A DNA stretch of 64,000 bases from Pseudomonas asplenii (GCF_900105475.1 NZ_LT629777.1:5580001-5644000), one strand, 5' to 3'; counted from the first letter of the stretch, positions 17,410 through 27,004 are shown. Program-made: numbers and translations. Notes: generated from the letters alone by a model not told the origin.

Positions 17410-17775
17410 TTGTACGTACTCCCTGTGATAGCTATCGCAACCGAGCGCGACAGGCGTGATGGTTGAGCTGACAAAGCGAACTTTCCTCTGGCCAGACGCG
17501 AAACCACGTCAGCGTTTCAGAGTTCCATCCCTCTGCCCTGCCACTCAATTTTGTGGTGCCCCTAATTATGTAGTCGCTCGGCTCAAGGCTATCTGTAAGA
17601 CAAAACGTCCCGCCTACGGGAAAAAGCGGGCGTCATTTGTGAGGTATTGATCACAGGGCTCTCGGTCCACCGCCATCGGAACGACGTAACGCGAGTCGAT
17701 CAAGCGGCAAAACGGGCAATCCGCAGCGTCACCGCCCCGTCGCCGAGCACCGTGCCCGCGACGGTCCGGGCCGGC
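17410..17775. other. Intergenic region without a supported gene
   Basis: 366 bp between two minus-strand genes. It should hold the promoter of the small gene starting at 17409 and the end of the dehydrogenase transcript (stop at 17776). Several short frames exist on the plus strand but none has a ribosome site or protein-like composition. No clear hairpin-plus-T terminator was found. Confidence 0.5.
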
Positions 17776-18939
17776 TCAGAACGCCGCTTCATAGAGGCTC
17801 AGGGCATCGGCCAGGCCGACCTCGCGAGGATTGTTCACCAGCAGCCGCTGTTGCTGCAGCGCATCCTCGGCCAGTTGCGCGAGACGCTCGCGTGGCACGT
17901 CCACTTCGCGCAGCCGGGTGGGCAAGCCGCAACGGGGCGCCAGTTGCTCAAGTTCCGCGATGAACTGCTCGCACTGTTCGTGCGCATCACCGGCCCGGAG
18001 CCGCTCGCCGAGCAGCGCTGGCGCCAGCTCGGCGTAGTCGGCAAAGGCCTGCGGGCGGTTGAAGCGCATCACATGGGGCAGCACCAGTGAGTTCGCCAAC
18101 CCATGGGGCACATGAAAATGCGCGCCCAGCGGATAGGCCAGCGCATGCACCGCCGCCACAGGCGCGTTGGCGAACGCCTGCCCGGCCAGGCACGCCCCCA
18201 GCAACATGGCCTGGCGTGCCGCAAGGTTGTCGCCCTGGTGCACGGCCTGGCCAAGGTTGCTCGCCAGCAAACGCAGCGCTTCACGGGCCAGCAGGCTGGA
18301 CAGCGGATTGCGTTTGAGCTTGCTGGTATAGGCTTCTATCGCATGAACCATGGCATCGATGCCGGTGGCTGCGGTGATCGCCGGCGGCAGGCCCAGGGTG
18401 AGTTCGGCATCGAGCAGCGCCAGGTCCGGCAGCAGGATCGAGGACACCACGCCCATCTTGCTCGCCTGCCCGGTGGTGACCACCGCAATCGGCGTAACCT
18501 CCGAGCCGGTACCGGCCGTAGTCGGCACCTGAATCAGCGGCAGACGCCGACCCTGGGCCCGATCGACACCATAGAGTTCTTCCAGGCTCTGGATACATTC
18601 GGGATGAGCCAGCAGCGCCACCAGCTTGGCGACATCCATCGAGCTGCCGCCGCCGAAACCGACGATCAGGTCGGCGCCGATATGCCGGGCACGCTCGACG
18701 GCAGACAGCACGCAGGTGTCGCTCGGGTCGGCACAGACATCGCTGAAAATCTCCAGGCCGAGTCGGGCCCGGGTGAACCCGGGCAACAGCACATCCAGCA
18801 AGCCCAGGCGGATGATCCCAGGATCGCTGACGATCAGAATCCGGCGGGCGCCACGCTGCTGGCACAGTTGCGCCAAACGAGCGGCCGCCCCGGGCTCGCA
18901 AAGCAATTGTGGTGTGGTTGCAAAGCTGAAAGGCTGCAT
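17776..18939 (-). CDS. Iron-containing (group III) alcohol dehydrogenase
   Basis: 387-residue NAD(P)-dependent dehydrogenase. Signature elements are GFGGGSSMDVAKLVALL (dinucleotide-binding GGGS), PTTAGTGSEVTPIAVV, ATGIDAMVHAIEAY and the metal-site region HALAYPLGAHFHVPHGLANS, whose Asp and three His bind Fe2+ in the family. Length is normal for the family. Substrate cannot be told. It is divergent from the galactarate catabolic genes across a 419-bp gap, which may be fortuitous, although dehydrogenases of this class are common near sugar-acid genes. Confidence 0.85.
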   Translation of the reverse strand: MQPFSFATTPQLLCEPGAAARLAQLCQQRGARRILIVSDPGIIRLGLLDVLLPGFTRARLGLEIFSDVCADPSDTCVLSAVERARHIGADLIVGFGGGSSMDVAKLVALLAHPECIQSLEELYGVDRAQGRRLPLIQVPTTAGTGSEVTPIAVVTTGQASKMGVVSSILLPDLALLDAELTLGLPPAITAATGIDAMVHAIEAYTSKLKRNPLSSLLAREALRLLASNLGQAVHQGDNLAARQAMLLGACLAGQAFANAPVAAVHALAYPLGAHFHVPHGLANSLVLPHVMRFNRPQAFADYAELAPALLGERLRAGDAHEQCEQFIAELEQLAPRCGLPTRLREVDVPRERLAQLAEDALQQQRLLVNNPREVGLADALSLYEAAF

Positions 18940-19358
18940 GTCCCTTTTCCTCTTGTTCTTGTAGGGGTCCCGTTCTGCATCGATGAACGAAGGGATTGCA
19001 TCAAGCGTAGTCAGCCGGCTGATATTTTTGGAATCTTAATTTTACACCCCCGGTATTGCACCCCATGGCTGCTGCGGCAACGGCCTGACCAGGGCCTTGC
19101 CTACGCCGCACAATCATACGATGACCTGCGCATTCACAGGTTGACCGCCAGGGCCGGCCCGACTGGTTCGCAAAGGCTTTACCCACACCTGCCCTATCCT
19201 TTATAGCCAGGTATTCGAGCTGAGCAGGGAGCGGCAATTCGGAACACCTCTCAGCCTGATCCCTCGAGATAAATGGCACTAGCATTCAGCCAAGTTGTAC
19301 GATAACTTACCTCCACAGACATTCCTTCCACCTCAAGTGCCACTGGATAGCTATAACA
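18940..19358. other. Divergent promoter region
   Basis: 419 bp between the divergently transcribed alcohol dehydrogenase and kdgD. No supported gene lies inside. The part near 19000-19050 is A+T rich (candidate promoter for the minus strand) and the last 70 bp contain a candidate operator for the plus-strand operon, listed separately. Confidence 0.5.
19292..19308. promoter_or_regulatory. Candidate operator upstream of kdgD
   Basis: 17-bp imperfect dyad AAGTTGTACGATAACTT (arms AAGTT/AACTT), 50 bp before the kdgD start. Its central TTGT-ACG-ATAA is similar to sites of FadR-subfamily GntR regulators, which commonly control glucarate/galactarate genes. No regulator gene is in this neighbourhood. 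Prediction only. Confidence 0.35.
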
Positions 19359-20270
19359 ATGACTCCACAAGAACTGAAATCCATTCTTTCCCACGGCCTG
19401 CTGTCTTTCCCGGTTACCGACTTCAATGCCCAGGGCGACTTCCATGCCGCCGGCTACGTCAAGCGCCTGGAATGGCTCGCACCCTATGGGGCTACCGCCC
19501 TGTTCGCCGCCGGTGGCACCGGTGAATTCTTCTCCCTGGCCGCCAGCGAATACAGCCAGGTGATCAAGACTGCAGTCGACACCTGCGCCACATCGGTTCC
19601 GATCCTCGCAGGCGTTGGCGGCTCGACCCGCCAGGCCATCGAATACGCTCAGGAAGCCGAACGCCTGGGCGCCAAAGGCCTGCTGCTGCTGCCACACTAC
19701 CTGACCGAAGCCAGCCAGGACGGCGTTGCCGCCCACGTCGAAGCCGTGTGCAAATCGGTGAAGATCGGTGTGGTGGTGTACAACCGCAACGTCTGCCGCC
19801 TGAACGCCGACCTGCTGGAAAAACTCGCCGAGCGCTGCCCTAACCTGATCGGTTACAAGGACGGCCTGGGTGACATCGAACTGATGGTCTCGATCCGTCG
19901 CCGCCTGGGCGACCGTTTCAGCTACCTGGGCGGCCTGCCGACCGCTGAAGTCTACGCCGCGGCCTACAAGGCCCTGGGTGTACCGGTGTACTCGTCGGCG
20001 GTGTTCAACTTCATCCCGAAAACCGCGATGGACTTCTACCACGCGATTGCCCGCGACGATCACGCCACCGTTGGCAAGCTCATCGACGACTTCTTCCTGC
20101 CGTACCTGGATATTCGTAACCGCAAATCCGGCTATGCCGTGAGCATCGTCAAGGCCGGCGCCAAGATCGCCGGCTACGATGCAGGCCCGGTGCGTACCCC
20201 ACTGACCGACCTGACCGAGCAAGAGTACGAAGCACTCGCAGCACTGATGGATAAAATGGGCCCACAGTAA
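19359..20270 (+). CDS. kdgD: 5-dehydro-4-deoxyglucarate dehydratase
   Basis: 303-residue DHDPS-family aldolase-type enzyme that dehydrates and decarboxylates 5-dehydro-4-deoxy-D-glucarate to 2,5-dioxovalerate. Key elements are [14 protein letters not shown] near residues 51-64, [14 protein letters not shown], the active-site Tyr in [10 protein letters not shown] and the Schiff-base Lys in [10 protein letters not shown]. The length is standard. With the galactarate dehydratase and the semialdehyde dehydrogenase downstream it gives a complete route from galactarate to 2-oxoglutarate. Confidence 0.93.
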   Translation: MTPQELKSILSHGLLSFPVTDFNAQGDFHAAGYVKRLEWLAPYGATALFAAGGTGEFFSLAASEYSQVIKTAVDTCATSVPILAGVGGSTRQAIEYAQEAERLGAKGLLLLPHYLTEASQDGVAAHVEAVCKSVKIGVVVYNRNVCRLNADLLEKLAERCPNLIGYKDGLGDIELMVSIRRRLGDRFSYLGGLPTAEVYAAAYKALGVPVYSSAVFNFIPKTAMDFYHAIARDDHATVGKLIDDFFLPYLDIRNRKSGYAVSIVKAGAKIAGYDAGPVRTPLTDLTEQEYEALAALMDKMGPQ

Positions 20271-20375
20271 GCGCATCACAGCGGTCTGCCACCGCCAAAA
20301 CCGGAGCCGGGAAACCACTGGCTCCGGTCACAACTCGTCAGCCCGCACAAAAATAACTAGTGGGAGTACAAGAGC

Positions 20376-21740
20376 ATGCAAGCGACTAAAAAAACGCATG
20401 TGCGCTACCTGATTCTGTTGATGCTATTCCTGGTGACCACGATCAACTACGCTGATCGCGCCACCATCGCTATCGCCGGTTCCAGTCTGCAGAAAGACCT
20501 GGGCATCGACGCCGTCACCCTTGGCTACATCTTCTCCGCATTCGGCTGGGCCTACGTGGCCGGTCAGATCCCTGGCGGCTGGTTGCTCGACCGCTTCGGC
20601 TCAAAAAACGTCTACGCCTTCAGTATCTTCAGTTGGTCGCTGTTCACCATGCTGCAAGGCTTTGTCGGCGGCATGCCGGTGGCCTGGTCCGTGGTGACCC
20701 TGTTCACCCTGCGCTTTCTGGTCGGTTTCGCCGAAGCCCCGTCGTTCCCGGGCAACGCCCGTATCGTGGCGGCCTGGTTCCCGGCGGCAGAGCGTGGCAC
20801 GGCCTCGGCGATCTTCAACTCGGCGCAATACTTCGCCACGGCGTTGTTCGCACCGATCATGGGCTGGATCGTCTACACCTTCGGCTGGCAGCACGTGTTC
20901 GTCGTGATGGGCATCTTCGGTATCGCGTTCTCGGCGCTCTGGATGAAGACCATCCACAACCCGAAACAGCATCCGAGCATCAGCCAAGAAGAACTTGATC
21001 ACATCGAGCAGAACGGCGGCCTGGTGGACATGGACCAGAAGCGCGCCAACGACGGTCCGAAGTGGGAGTACATCAAGCAGCTGCTGACCAGCCGCATGCT
21101 GCTGGGCGTGTACCTGGGTCAATACTGCATCAACGCCATCACCTACTTCTTCCTGACCTGGTTCCCGGTGTACCTGGTGCAGGAACGCGGCATGACCATC
21201 CTCAAGGCAGGCTTCATCGCCTCGCTGCCGGCCATCTGCGGTTTCATTGGGGGCGTGCTCGGTGGTGTAATCTCGGACTGGCTGCTGCGTCGTGGCCACT
21301 CGCTGACCTTCTCGCGCAAGCTGCCGATCGTCTGCGGCCTGATGCTGTCGACCACCATGGTCTTCTGCAACTACGTCGATGCGGAATGGATGGTGGTCGG
21401 CTTCATGACCCTGGCATTCTTCGGCAAGGGCATCGGTGCCCTGGGCTGGGCGGTCGTCGCCGACACCTCGCCCAAGCAGATCGCCGGGCTGTCGGGTGGC
21501 CTGTTCAACACCTTCGGCAACATCGCCTCGATCACCACGCCAATCGTGATCGGCTACATCATCAGCGCCACCGGCTCGTTCAAGTGGGCCCTGGTGTATG
21601 TCGGTGCCAACGCCCTGGTCGCGGTATTCAGCTACCTGGTGATCGTCGGCCCGATCAAGCGGATTGAATTGCGTGACGGCCCAAAGGGTGAATCGGCAAC
21701 GGATGCCAACGCCACAGTCAAAGTGGTGCAAGCACGCTGA
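20376..21740 (+). CDS. gudP: Glucarate/galactarate MFS importer (GudP/GarP type)
   Basis: 454-residue anion:cation symporter-family MFS transporter. The N-terminal VRYLILLMLFLVTTINYADR and the motif GGWLLDRFGSKNVYAFSIFSWS are close to GudP/GarP/ExuT-type hexarate importers. FAEAPSFPGNARIVAAWFP is another family marker. A GGGAG ribosome site precedes the ATG. It sits between the dehydratase genes, which supports galactarate/glucarate as substrate. The choice between GudP and GarP cannot be made from sequence alone. Confidence 0.88.
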   Translation: MQATKKTHVRYLILLMLFLVTTINYADRATIAIAGSSLQKDLGIDAVTLGYIFSAFGWAYVAGQIPGGWLLDRFGSKNVYAFSIFSWSLFTMLQGFVGGMPVAWSVVTLFTLRFLVGFAEAPSFPGNARIVAAWFPAAERGTASAIFNSAQYFATALFAPIMGWIVYTFGWQHVFVVMGIFGIAFSALWMKTIHNPKQHPSISQEELDHIEQNGGLVDMDQKRANDGPKWEYIKQLLTSRMLLGVYLGQYCINAITYFFLTWFPVYLVQERGMTILKAGFIASLPAICGFIGGVLGGVISDWLLRRGHSLTFSRKLPIVCGLMLSTTMVFCNYVDAEWMVVGFMTLAFFGKGIGALGWAVVADTSPKQIAGLSGGLFNTFGNIASITTPIVIGYIISATGSFKWALVYVGANALVAVFSYLVIVGPIKRIELRDGPKGESATDANATVKVVQAR

Positions 21741-21815
21741 TCAGTAGAACACGTCCGTGCCCGCCGGGCACGGATGGCAGTACAAAGCCTGAGAATCCAC
21801 AAGAAAGGCCCGACC

Positions 21816-23369
21816 ATGCAGTTGATCGAACATTCAGACTCGCCCCGCTACGTCCGCCTGCACGACGACGATAATGTCGTGGTGGTGGTCAATGACGGCG
21901 GCCTTGGCGAAGGTGCCTGCTTCCCCGACGGCCTGACGTTGGTTGAAGCGGTCCCACAAAGCCACAAGGTCGCTACCGTGCTCATCGCCAAAGGCGAGCC
22001 GGTTCGCCGCTATGGACAGATCATCGGCTACGCCCTGGAAGACCTGCGCCAAGGCAGCTGGGTCCAGGAAAGCCAGTTGGCCATGCCTTCGGCGCCGGAA
22101 CTGGACAGCCTGCCGCGCTGCGATGCGGTGCCCGACACGCTGCCGCCACTGGATGGTTTCACCTTCGAAGGCTACCGCAACGCCGATGGTACCGTCGGCA
22201 CCCGCAACATCCTCGGCATCACCACCACCGTCCAATGCGTGACCGGCGTACTCGAACACGCGGTCAAGCGCATCCGTAGCGAGCTGCTGCCCAAATACCC
22301 CAACGTCGATGACGTGGTCGCCATCACCCACAGCTACGGCTGCGGCGTGGCGATCAACGCCCGCGACGCCTATATCCCGATCCGCACCGTGCGCAACCTG
22401 GCGCGCAACCCCAACCTGGGTGGCGAAGCGCTGGTCATCAGCCTGGGCTGCGAGAAGCTGCAGGCCGGCCAGGTGATGCACGACAACGACCCGTCGGTCG
22501 ACCTCAGCGAGCCCTGGCTGTACCGCCTGCAGGACGCCAGCCTGGGCTTTGGCGAAATGATCGAGCAGATCATGGCGCTGGCCGAAACGCGCCTGAAGAA
22601 ACTCGACCAGCGCCGCCGCGAAAGCGTGCCGGCCAGCGAGCTGATCCTCGGCATGCAGTGCGGTGGCAGCGACGCCTTCTCCGGCATCACCGCCAACCCG
22701 GCCCTGGGCTACGCCGCCGACCTGCTGGTGCGCGCAGGCGCCACCGTGCTGTTCTCGGAAGTCACCGAAGTGCGCGATGCCATCTACATGCTCACCTCCC
22801 GCGCCGAAAACCAGGACGTGGCCGAAGCGCTGGTGCGCGAGATGGACTGGTACGACCGTTACCTGCAGCAAGGCGCCGCCGACCGCAGCGCCAACACCAC
22901 GCCGGGCAACAAGAAAGGCGGGCTGTCCAATATCGTCGAGAAGTCCCTCGGGTCCATCGTCAAGTCCGGCAGCGGCGCCATCCAGGGCGTGCTCGGCCCA
23001 GGCGAGCGGGTCAACCGCAAGGGCCTGATCTTCTGCGCCACTCCGGCCAGCGACTTCGTCTGCGGCACCCTGCAACTGGCCGCCGGCATGAACCTGCACG
23101 TGTTCACCACCGGCCGTGGCACCCCGTATGGCCTGGCCATGGCGCCGGTGGTCAAGGTGTGCACCCGTACCGAGCTGGCCGAGCGTTGGCCCGACCTGAT
23201 CGACATCGACGCCGGGCGCATCGCCACCGGCCGTTCGAGCATCGAAGAACTCGGTTGGGAGTTGTTCCACTATTATCTGGATGTCGCCAGCGGTCGCAAG
23301 CAGACCTGGGCCGAGCAGCATAAGCTGCACAACGACATCACCCTGTTCAACCCGGCACCGATTACCTGA
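21816..23369 (+). CDS. garD: Galactarate dehydratase
   Basis: 517-residue UxaA-family enzyme that dehydrates galactarate to 5-dehydro-4-deoxyglucarate. The N-terminal SAF-like domain ([18 protein letters not shown]) is followed by the large dehydratase domain with the Fe/metal-site region [11 protein letters not shown] and [20 protein letters not shown]. The start at 21816 is supported by AAGAAAGG upstream. The frame continues up to 21774 without purpose. No glucarate dehydratase (gudD) is present in this operon, so glucarate itself would need an enzyme encoded elsewhere. Confidence 0.93.
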   Translation: MQLIEHSDSPRYVRLHDDDNVVVVVNDGGLGEGACFPDGLTLVEAVPQSHKVATVLIAKGEPVRRYGQIIGYALEDLRQGSWVQESQLAMPSAPELDSLPRCDAVPDTLPPLDGFTFEGYRNADGTVGTRNILGITTTVQCVTGVLEHAVKRIRSELLPKYPNVDDVVAITHSYGCGVAINARDAYIPIRTVRNLARNPNLGGEALVISLGCEKLQAGQVMHDNDPSVDLSEPWLYRLQDASLGFGEMIEQIMALAETRLKKLDQRRRESVPASELILGMQCGGSDAFSGITANPALGYAADLLVRAGATVLFSEVTEVRDAIYMLTSRAENQDVAEALVREMDWYDRYLQQGAADRSANTTPGNKKGGLSNIVEKSLGSIVKSGSGAIQGVLGPGERVNRKGLIFCATPASDFVCGTLQLAAGMNLHVFTTGRGTPYGLAMAPVVKVCTRTELAERWPDLIDIDAGRIATGRSSIEELGWELFHYYLDVASGRKQTWAEQHKLHNDITLFNPAPIT

Positions 23370-23406
23370 TGCAACGGGCTGGCTTGATGTTTCCCTGTGG
23401 CACTGT

Positions 23407-23513
23407 CCCTGTGGGAGCGGGCTTGCTCGCGAACACCGGCACAGCCGGTGCCATACACCGCGTCGTCTGCTTCGCGGGCAAGTCGGGTCGCCGCACCGCC
23501 GGCTCCCACAGGG
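23407..23513. repeat. REP-type inverted pair (REPIN)
   Basis: Two Pseudomonas REP-like palindromes in opposite orientation: CCCTGTGGGAGCGGGCTTGC at one end and CTCCCACAGGG at the other, with TTCGCGGGCAAG in between. Located between garD and the dehydrogenase gene. Such pairs are mobilised by RAYT transposases. Confidence 0.8.
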
Positions 23514-23560
23514 ATTGAGCAAGCCCATCCACCCTTCACGTCTATCTAAAGGAGCATTCC

Positions 23561-25141
23561 ATGCCTGAGATTCTCGGCCACAACTTCATCGCCGGCCAGC
23601 GCAGCGCCGCTGGCACCACCCGCCTGCAGAGCCTGGACGCCACCACTGGCGAGGCCCTGCCCTACGAATTCACCCAGGCCACCGAAACTGAAGTGGACCA
23701 GGCGGCCAAAGCCGCCGCCGCCGCCTTCGTCGAATTCCGCCAACTGGCGCCAGCCCGTCGCGCCGAATTCCTCGACGCCATTGCTGCCGAACTGGACCAA
23801 CTGGACGACAGCTTCGTCGCCGTCGTCTGCCGCGAAACCGCCCTGCCCGCCGCCCGTATCCAGGGTGAGCGCGGCCGTACCAGCGGCCAGATGCGTCTGT
23901 TCGCCCAAGTCCTGCGTCGTGGCGATTTCCTCGGTGCCCGTATCGACCTGGCCCTGCCTGACCGTCAGCCACTGCCACGCGTCGACCTGCGCCAGATGCG
24001 CATCGGCGTGGGTCCGGTTGCCGTGTTCGGTGCGAGCAACTTCCCGCTGGCCTTCTCCACCGCCGGTGGTGATACCGCTGCTGCACTGGCTGCCGGTTGC
24101 CCGGTGGTGTTCAAGGCCCACAGCGGCCACATGGCCACTGCCGATATGGTCGGCTGCGCCATCCAGCGCGCTGCCGAGCGTACCGGCATGCCCAAGGGTG
24201 TGTTCAACATGGTCTTCGGTGGCGGCGTCGGCGAGTGGCTGGTCAAGCACCCGGCCATCCAGGCCGTCGGTTTCACTGGCTCGCTCAAGGGTGGCGACGC
24301 CCTGTGCCGCATGGCCGCCGAGCGTCCGCAGCCGATCCCGGTATTCGCCGAGATGTCCAGCATCAACCCGGTGATCGTTCTGCCGGGCGCGCTGGCCAAG
24401 CGCGGTGAAGCCATCGCTCGCGAACTGGCAGGTTCCGTCTGCATGGGTGCCGGTCAGTTCTGCACCAATCCGGGTCTGGTGATCGGTCTGCAATCGCCGC
24501 AATACAGCCAACTGCTGGGCGAGTTGGGTCAGCACCTGAATCAGCAAGCTGGGCAGACCATGCTCAACGCTGGCGGGCTGCGCAGCTACGTCGGTGGCCT
24601 GGAACATCTGAAGGCCCACGCGGGTATCGAGCACCTGGCCGGTCAAACCCAGGAAGGCAGCCAGGCGCGTGCCCAGCTGTTCAAGGCTGATGCTCGCCTG
24701 CTGGTGGAATCCGATCCACTGTTGCAGGAAGAAGTGTTCGGTCCAACCACCGTTGCCGTCGAGGTCAAGGACAACGAGCAACTGCGCGCTGCCCTGCTGG
24801 GCCTGCGTGGTCAACTGACTGCTACCCTGATCGGTGAAGCGGAAGACTTCGAAGCCTTCGCCTGGCTGGTGCCGCTGCTGGAAGAGAAAGTCGGCCGTAT
24901 CCTGATCAACGGCTACCCGACTGGGGTCGAAGTGTGTGATGCGATGGTTCACGGTGGGCCTTACCCGGCGACTTCCGATGCGCGCGGTACTTCGGTGGGT
25001 ACCCTGGCGATTGATCGCTTCCTGCGTCCGGTGTGCTACCAGAACTACCCGCAGTCGCTGCTGCCTGAGGCGCTGCGTGACGGCAACCCGTTGGGGCTGC
25101 GTCGCCTGGTGAATGGGCAGTGGAGTGAGGCGGCGATCTGA
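23561..25141 (+). CDS. 2,5-dioxovalerate (alpha-ketoglutaric semialdehyde) dehydrogenase
   Basis: 526-residue aldehyde dehydrogenase that oxidises 2,5-dioxovalerate to 2-oxoglutarate, the last step of the hexarate pathway encoded upstream. It matches the NADP-type KGSADH group: VAVFGASNFPLAFSTAGGD, FKAHSGHMATADMV, the catalytic Glu in VFAEMSSINP and the nucleophilic Cys in MGAGQFCTNPG. The ribosome site AAAGGAG precedes the ATG by 8 bases. Its 3' end, from base 24838, is repeated at 28582-28885, where only the last 100 or so codons are present. Confidence 0.92.
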   Translation: MPEILGHNFIAGQRSAAGTTRLQSLDATTGEALPYEFTQATETEVDQAAKAAAAAFVEFRQLAPARRAEFLDAIAAELDQLDDSFVAVVCRETALPAARIQGERGRTSGQMRLFAQVLRRGDFLGARIDLALPDRQPLPRVDLRQMRIGVGPVAVFGASNFPLAFSTAGGDTAAALAAGCPVVFKAHSGHMATADMVGCAIQRAAERTGMPKGVFNMVFGGGVGEWLVKHPAIQAVGFTGSLKGGDALCRMAAERPQPIPVFAEMSSINPVIVLPGALAKRGEAIARELAGSVCMGAGQFCTNPGLVIGLQSPQYSQLLGELGQHLNQQAGQTMLNAGGLRSYVGGLEHLKAHAGIEHLAGQTQEGSQARAQLFKADARLLVESDPLLQEEVFGPTTVAVEVKDNEQLRAALLGLRGQLTATLIGEAEDFEAFAWLVPLLEEKVGRILINGYPTGVEVCDAMVHGGPYPATSDARGTSVGTLAIDRFLRPVCYQNYPQSLLPEALRDGNPLGLRRLVNGQWSEAAI

Positions 25142-25184
25142 TTGCTGCGTTGATAGAGAGAGCCCCGCTTTGGCGGGGCTTTTT
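24838..25184 (+). repeat. Direct repeat, left copy (3' end of dehydrogenase gene)
   Basis: 347-bp segment covering the last third of the dehydrogenase C-terminus, its stop codon and its terminator. It is repeated in direct orientation at 28582-28928, with a constant offset of 3744 bp and about a dozen mismatches, mostly at third codon positions. It bounds the insert 25185-28581. Confidence 0.9.
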
Positions 25185-25185
25185 C
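25161..25185 (+). terminator. Rho-independent terminator of the galactarate operon
   Basis: Stem AGCCCCGC-TTT-GCGGGGCT followed by TTTTC, 20 bp after the dehydrogenase stop codon. An identical stem follows the duplicated gene end at 28905. Confidence 0.9.
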
Positions 25186-25259
25186 ATTTTGGGATCGGTG
25201 TTTCGCTTTGCCCGTTCTGGGACTAATCTGGCCTCGCTAGATTCGTTCGCACATCCACT

Positions 25260-25577
25260 TTGGTAAGCGGAATCCTTATACAGTCAGATCAGACCCGGCT
25301 ACTTGCGCTCGCACTGCTTGAGATCAAGGGGCGGCTTGCTGATTATCTGGGTAGCGATGTGGATGCGCTAATGGGTGTCCGTGTGGCAGCGCATCTAGCC
25401 TATGCGCTTCACAATGAAGCGGATGCGGCGTTCAATGGCGTGGATTTTCAGACCGACGCTGCGAGCCTGAAAATCGCCGCAATTGATCAGATTCTGGGGG
25501 TTGCTGATAGTGCCGCGTTGTTGAGCAAGTTGAAGGACCAGGGCAATATCATGTCGTGTGATGCTAAGCCTGAATGA
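25260..25577 (+). CDS. Small hypothetical protein
   Basis: About 105 residues, starting with a TTG at 25260 in the open frame. The protein-like part runs from IQSDQTRLLALALLEIKGRL to ILGVADSAALLSKLKDQG and is helical and acidic, with GC-rich codon use. No family is recognised. It is the first gene-like frame inside the repeat-bounded insert. It could be the 3' part of a gene that lost its true start at the insertion boundary, since no good ribosome site precedes it. Confidence 0.4.
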   Translation: MVSGILIQSDQTRLLALALLEIKGRLADYLGSDVDALMGVRVAAHLAYALHNEADAAFNGVDFQTDAASLKIAAIDQILGVADSAALLSKLKDQGNIMSCDAKPE

Positions 25578-25585
25578 CTGCTACC

Positions 25586-25771
25586 GGCCGATTCTGTTGA
25601 AAAATTCGGGCGCGGTTTTCACGGCAGAAAAGTACGCACCTGAGATTGAAATCTAAAGTCGGCACAGAGGTATTCGGCCTCAGATTTTATGTAGCAACGC
25701 ACAAAAAAGATGCTTTTGCCGATTGGTATTCTTGCAGTTTGAGAAAACCAACTTTTTCAACAGAATCGGCC
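25586..25771. mobile_element. 186-bp MITE-like element with perfect 19-bp terminal inverted repeats
   Basis: The ends GGCCGATTCTGTTGAAAAA (25586-25604) and its exact reverse complement (25753-25771) enclose 148 bp without a transposase gene. The terminal sequence looks like the end of an IS, possibly of the IS1182 or related DDE group as I remember it, so this is a non-autonomous miniature element or an internally deleted IS. No clear target duplication is visible at the flanks. Confidence 0.7.
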
Positions 25772-25920
25772 AGAAGCGATCAATCAGCTTTTTGCGAGAC
25801 GAGGGCAATTCAGAGTCTGTTGAGTTGAAAATTTTACCCAGTGAGCCTTTAGGGCAGCTAGAAAAGCCAAGGTAGCTCAACTCTCAGGCTATGCATTTAG
25901 TCACTATAAACCCAATGACA

Positions 25921-25943
25921 AAAGCTACCATTACAGTAGCTTC
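25921..25943 (-). terminator. Terminator of the 42-residue gene
   Basis: Read on the minus strand: AAGCTAC-TGTAATG-GTAGCTT followed by TT, 14 bp after the stop of the short Lys-rich gene. A perfect 7-bp stem with a short T run. Confidence 0.6.
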
Positions 25944-25956
25944 TGCCAGTGATAAG

Positions 25957-26085
25957 CTATTTTTTTGAGGACTTGCTAGGCTTCAAATCAGGATTATTAC
26001 CTGGCGTATCTTTATTGTCACGACGACGTTTGTCTACTTCCCCAGTTGATTTAGCAACAGGCTTAGGACCAGGTTTAAGCGCCAT
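25957..26085 (-). CDS. 42-residue Lys/Pro-rich disordered protein
   Basis: Frame: MALKPGPKPVAKSTGEVDKR, then RRDNKDTPGNNPDLKPSKSS and KK. An excellent ribosome site (AAGGGGAA, 6 bases before the ATG) and a following hairpin terminator make translation likely. It is highly basic, lacks hydrophobic residues and is predicted to be disordered. Composition and A+T-rich surroundings differ from the chromosome, consistent with acquisition with the insert. No function can be assigned. Confidence 0.55.
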   Translation of the reverse strand: MALKPGPKPVAKSTGEVDKRRRDNKDTPGNNPDLKPSKSSKK

Positions 26086-26674
26086 AAAATTCCCCTTAAA
26101 ATTTATTATTACAGAGTAAAATTATTGCTGTCGCCGACACTCTCAAGATGCGTGACACGACCGATTTTATCCATGTGAAAAATGTAACTAGATATTACAA
26201 TACCTAACACTTACTCCCCCTCTAGTAGACCCCACATTCGCTTGGGGTCTCGACCGGCTTGATTGAGAACTATTGCTGGCTCTGTCGCTCTTCTACCCAT
26301 CCTCCATTTCATGAAGAGTGCAGCAGCCTTGTATGCGGTGGCCAGTTCTAGGACAGTTAGTCCGTGGCGCTGGTGGGTCAGCGACTTCCGGCCCGGTCAT
26401 TGCTGTAACCACAAAGGATTGCTTTGGGTCGATTACCGCCACTCTTGGTCAACTCCATCCCCCCAACCAGCGCCCAACCAGAAAACTCCCTTCCCTTGAG
26501 TGAAACGTCCTAGAAGACCCCGACTGTTTGTTTGGGCCATACTTTGCCGATAGTCTTCGTAAGGCCATCCTAATGGATGATACGAATGTAAAAGTACATT
26601 CATATCAATATATCACGCATCTTCAAACAAGCCGTTTAGGCAGATGCTTATGCCCTCTTCGATCCCCGCTTGAT
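26086..26674. other. Gene-free A+T-rich part of the insert
   Basis: About 590 bp with no convincing gene. A perfect 7-bp hairpin AGACCCC/GGGGTCT lies at 26227-26250. The stretch from about 26470 onward (CCCAACCAGAAAACTCCC, CTTGAGTGAAAC, then TTGTTTGGGCCAT) is homologous to 34085-34290 and forms the upstream part of the leader of the C4-like RNA listed next. Confidence 0.5.
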
Positions 26675-26779
26675 GGTAGCCGTGCGCGGGAGACTTTCGA
26701 GTCTGCCGGGGTCCGATATGCCCGGTCTTGTACACCTGCGCACGGCTGCCCTCTCATTCGTGTGCTAGCGAACGCTGAA
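26675..26779 (+). ncRNA. C4-like structured leader RNA, copy 1 (degenerate 3' part)
   Basis: It starts GGTAGCCGTGCGCGGGAG and carries the small hairpin GACT-TTCG-AGTC, a second hairpin CCGG...CCGG, and the closing strand CCTGCGCACGGC pairing back to GCCGTGCGCGGG. The core is nearly identical to the copy at 34291-34399, although sequences outside diverge, which suggests selection on the RNA. The 3' stem is damaged here (GCGAACGCTGA instead of GCGAACGGTGA), and no DUF6124 gene follows, only an 18-codon frame at 26805-26861. It is probably a decayed copy. Confidence 0.55.
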
Positions 26780-27004
26780 ATTTCTTTAACTGGGATAGTC
26801 GGGTATGACCATCGTCGCCAAACTCCACTTCATTGCCGCTCCAGATGCATTGCATTGCTGATGCAGAGGCGTAGCGCGATCTACGCGAGCTATACCCTTA
26901 ATGCATTTGAGCAAGGACTGTCGCCGATTACATTTTTACTTAGCTTGACGAATACGAGGGCAGATGCCAATTTAACATCAAGGCGAAAGGTCAAGGAGTG
27001 ACGC

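Noticed and set aside
21834..23528. 564-codon minus-strand frame
   Set aside because: Shadow of garD; the plus-strand protein has full family motifs.
26528..27001. 157-codon frame before the TIGR04141-family gene
   Set aside because: It reads through the C4-like leader, which is non-coding in its other copies; the amino-acid sequence is Arg/Cys/Ser-rich and not protein-like.
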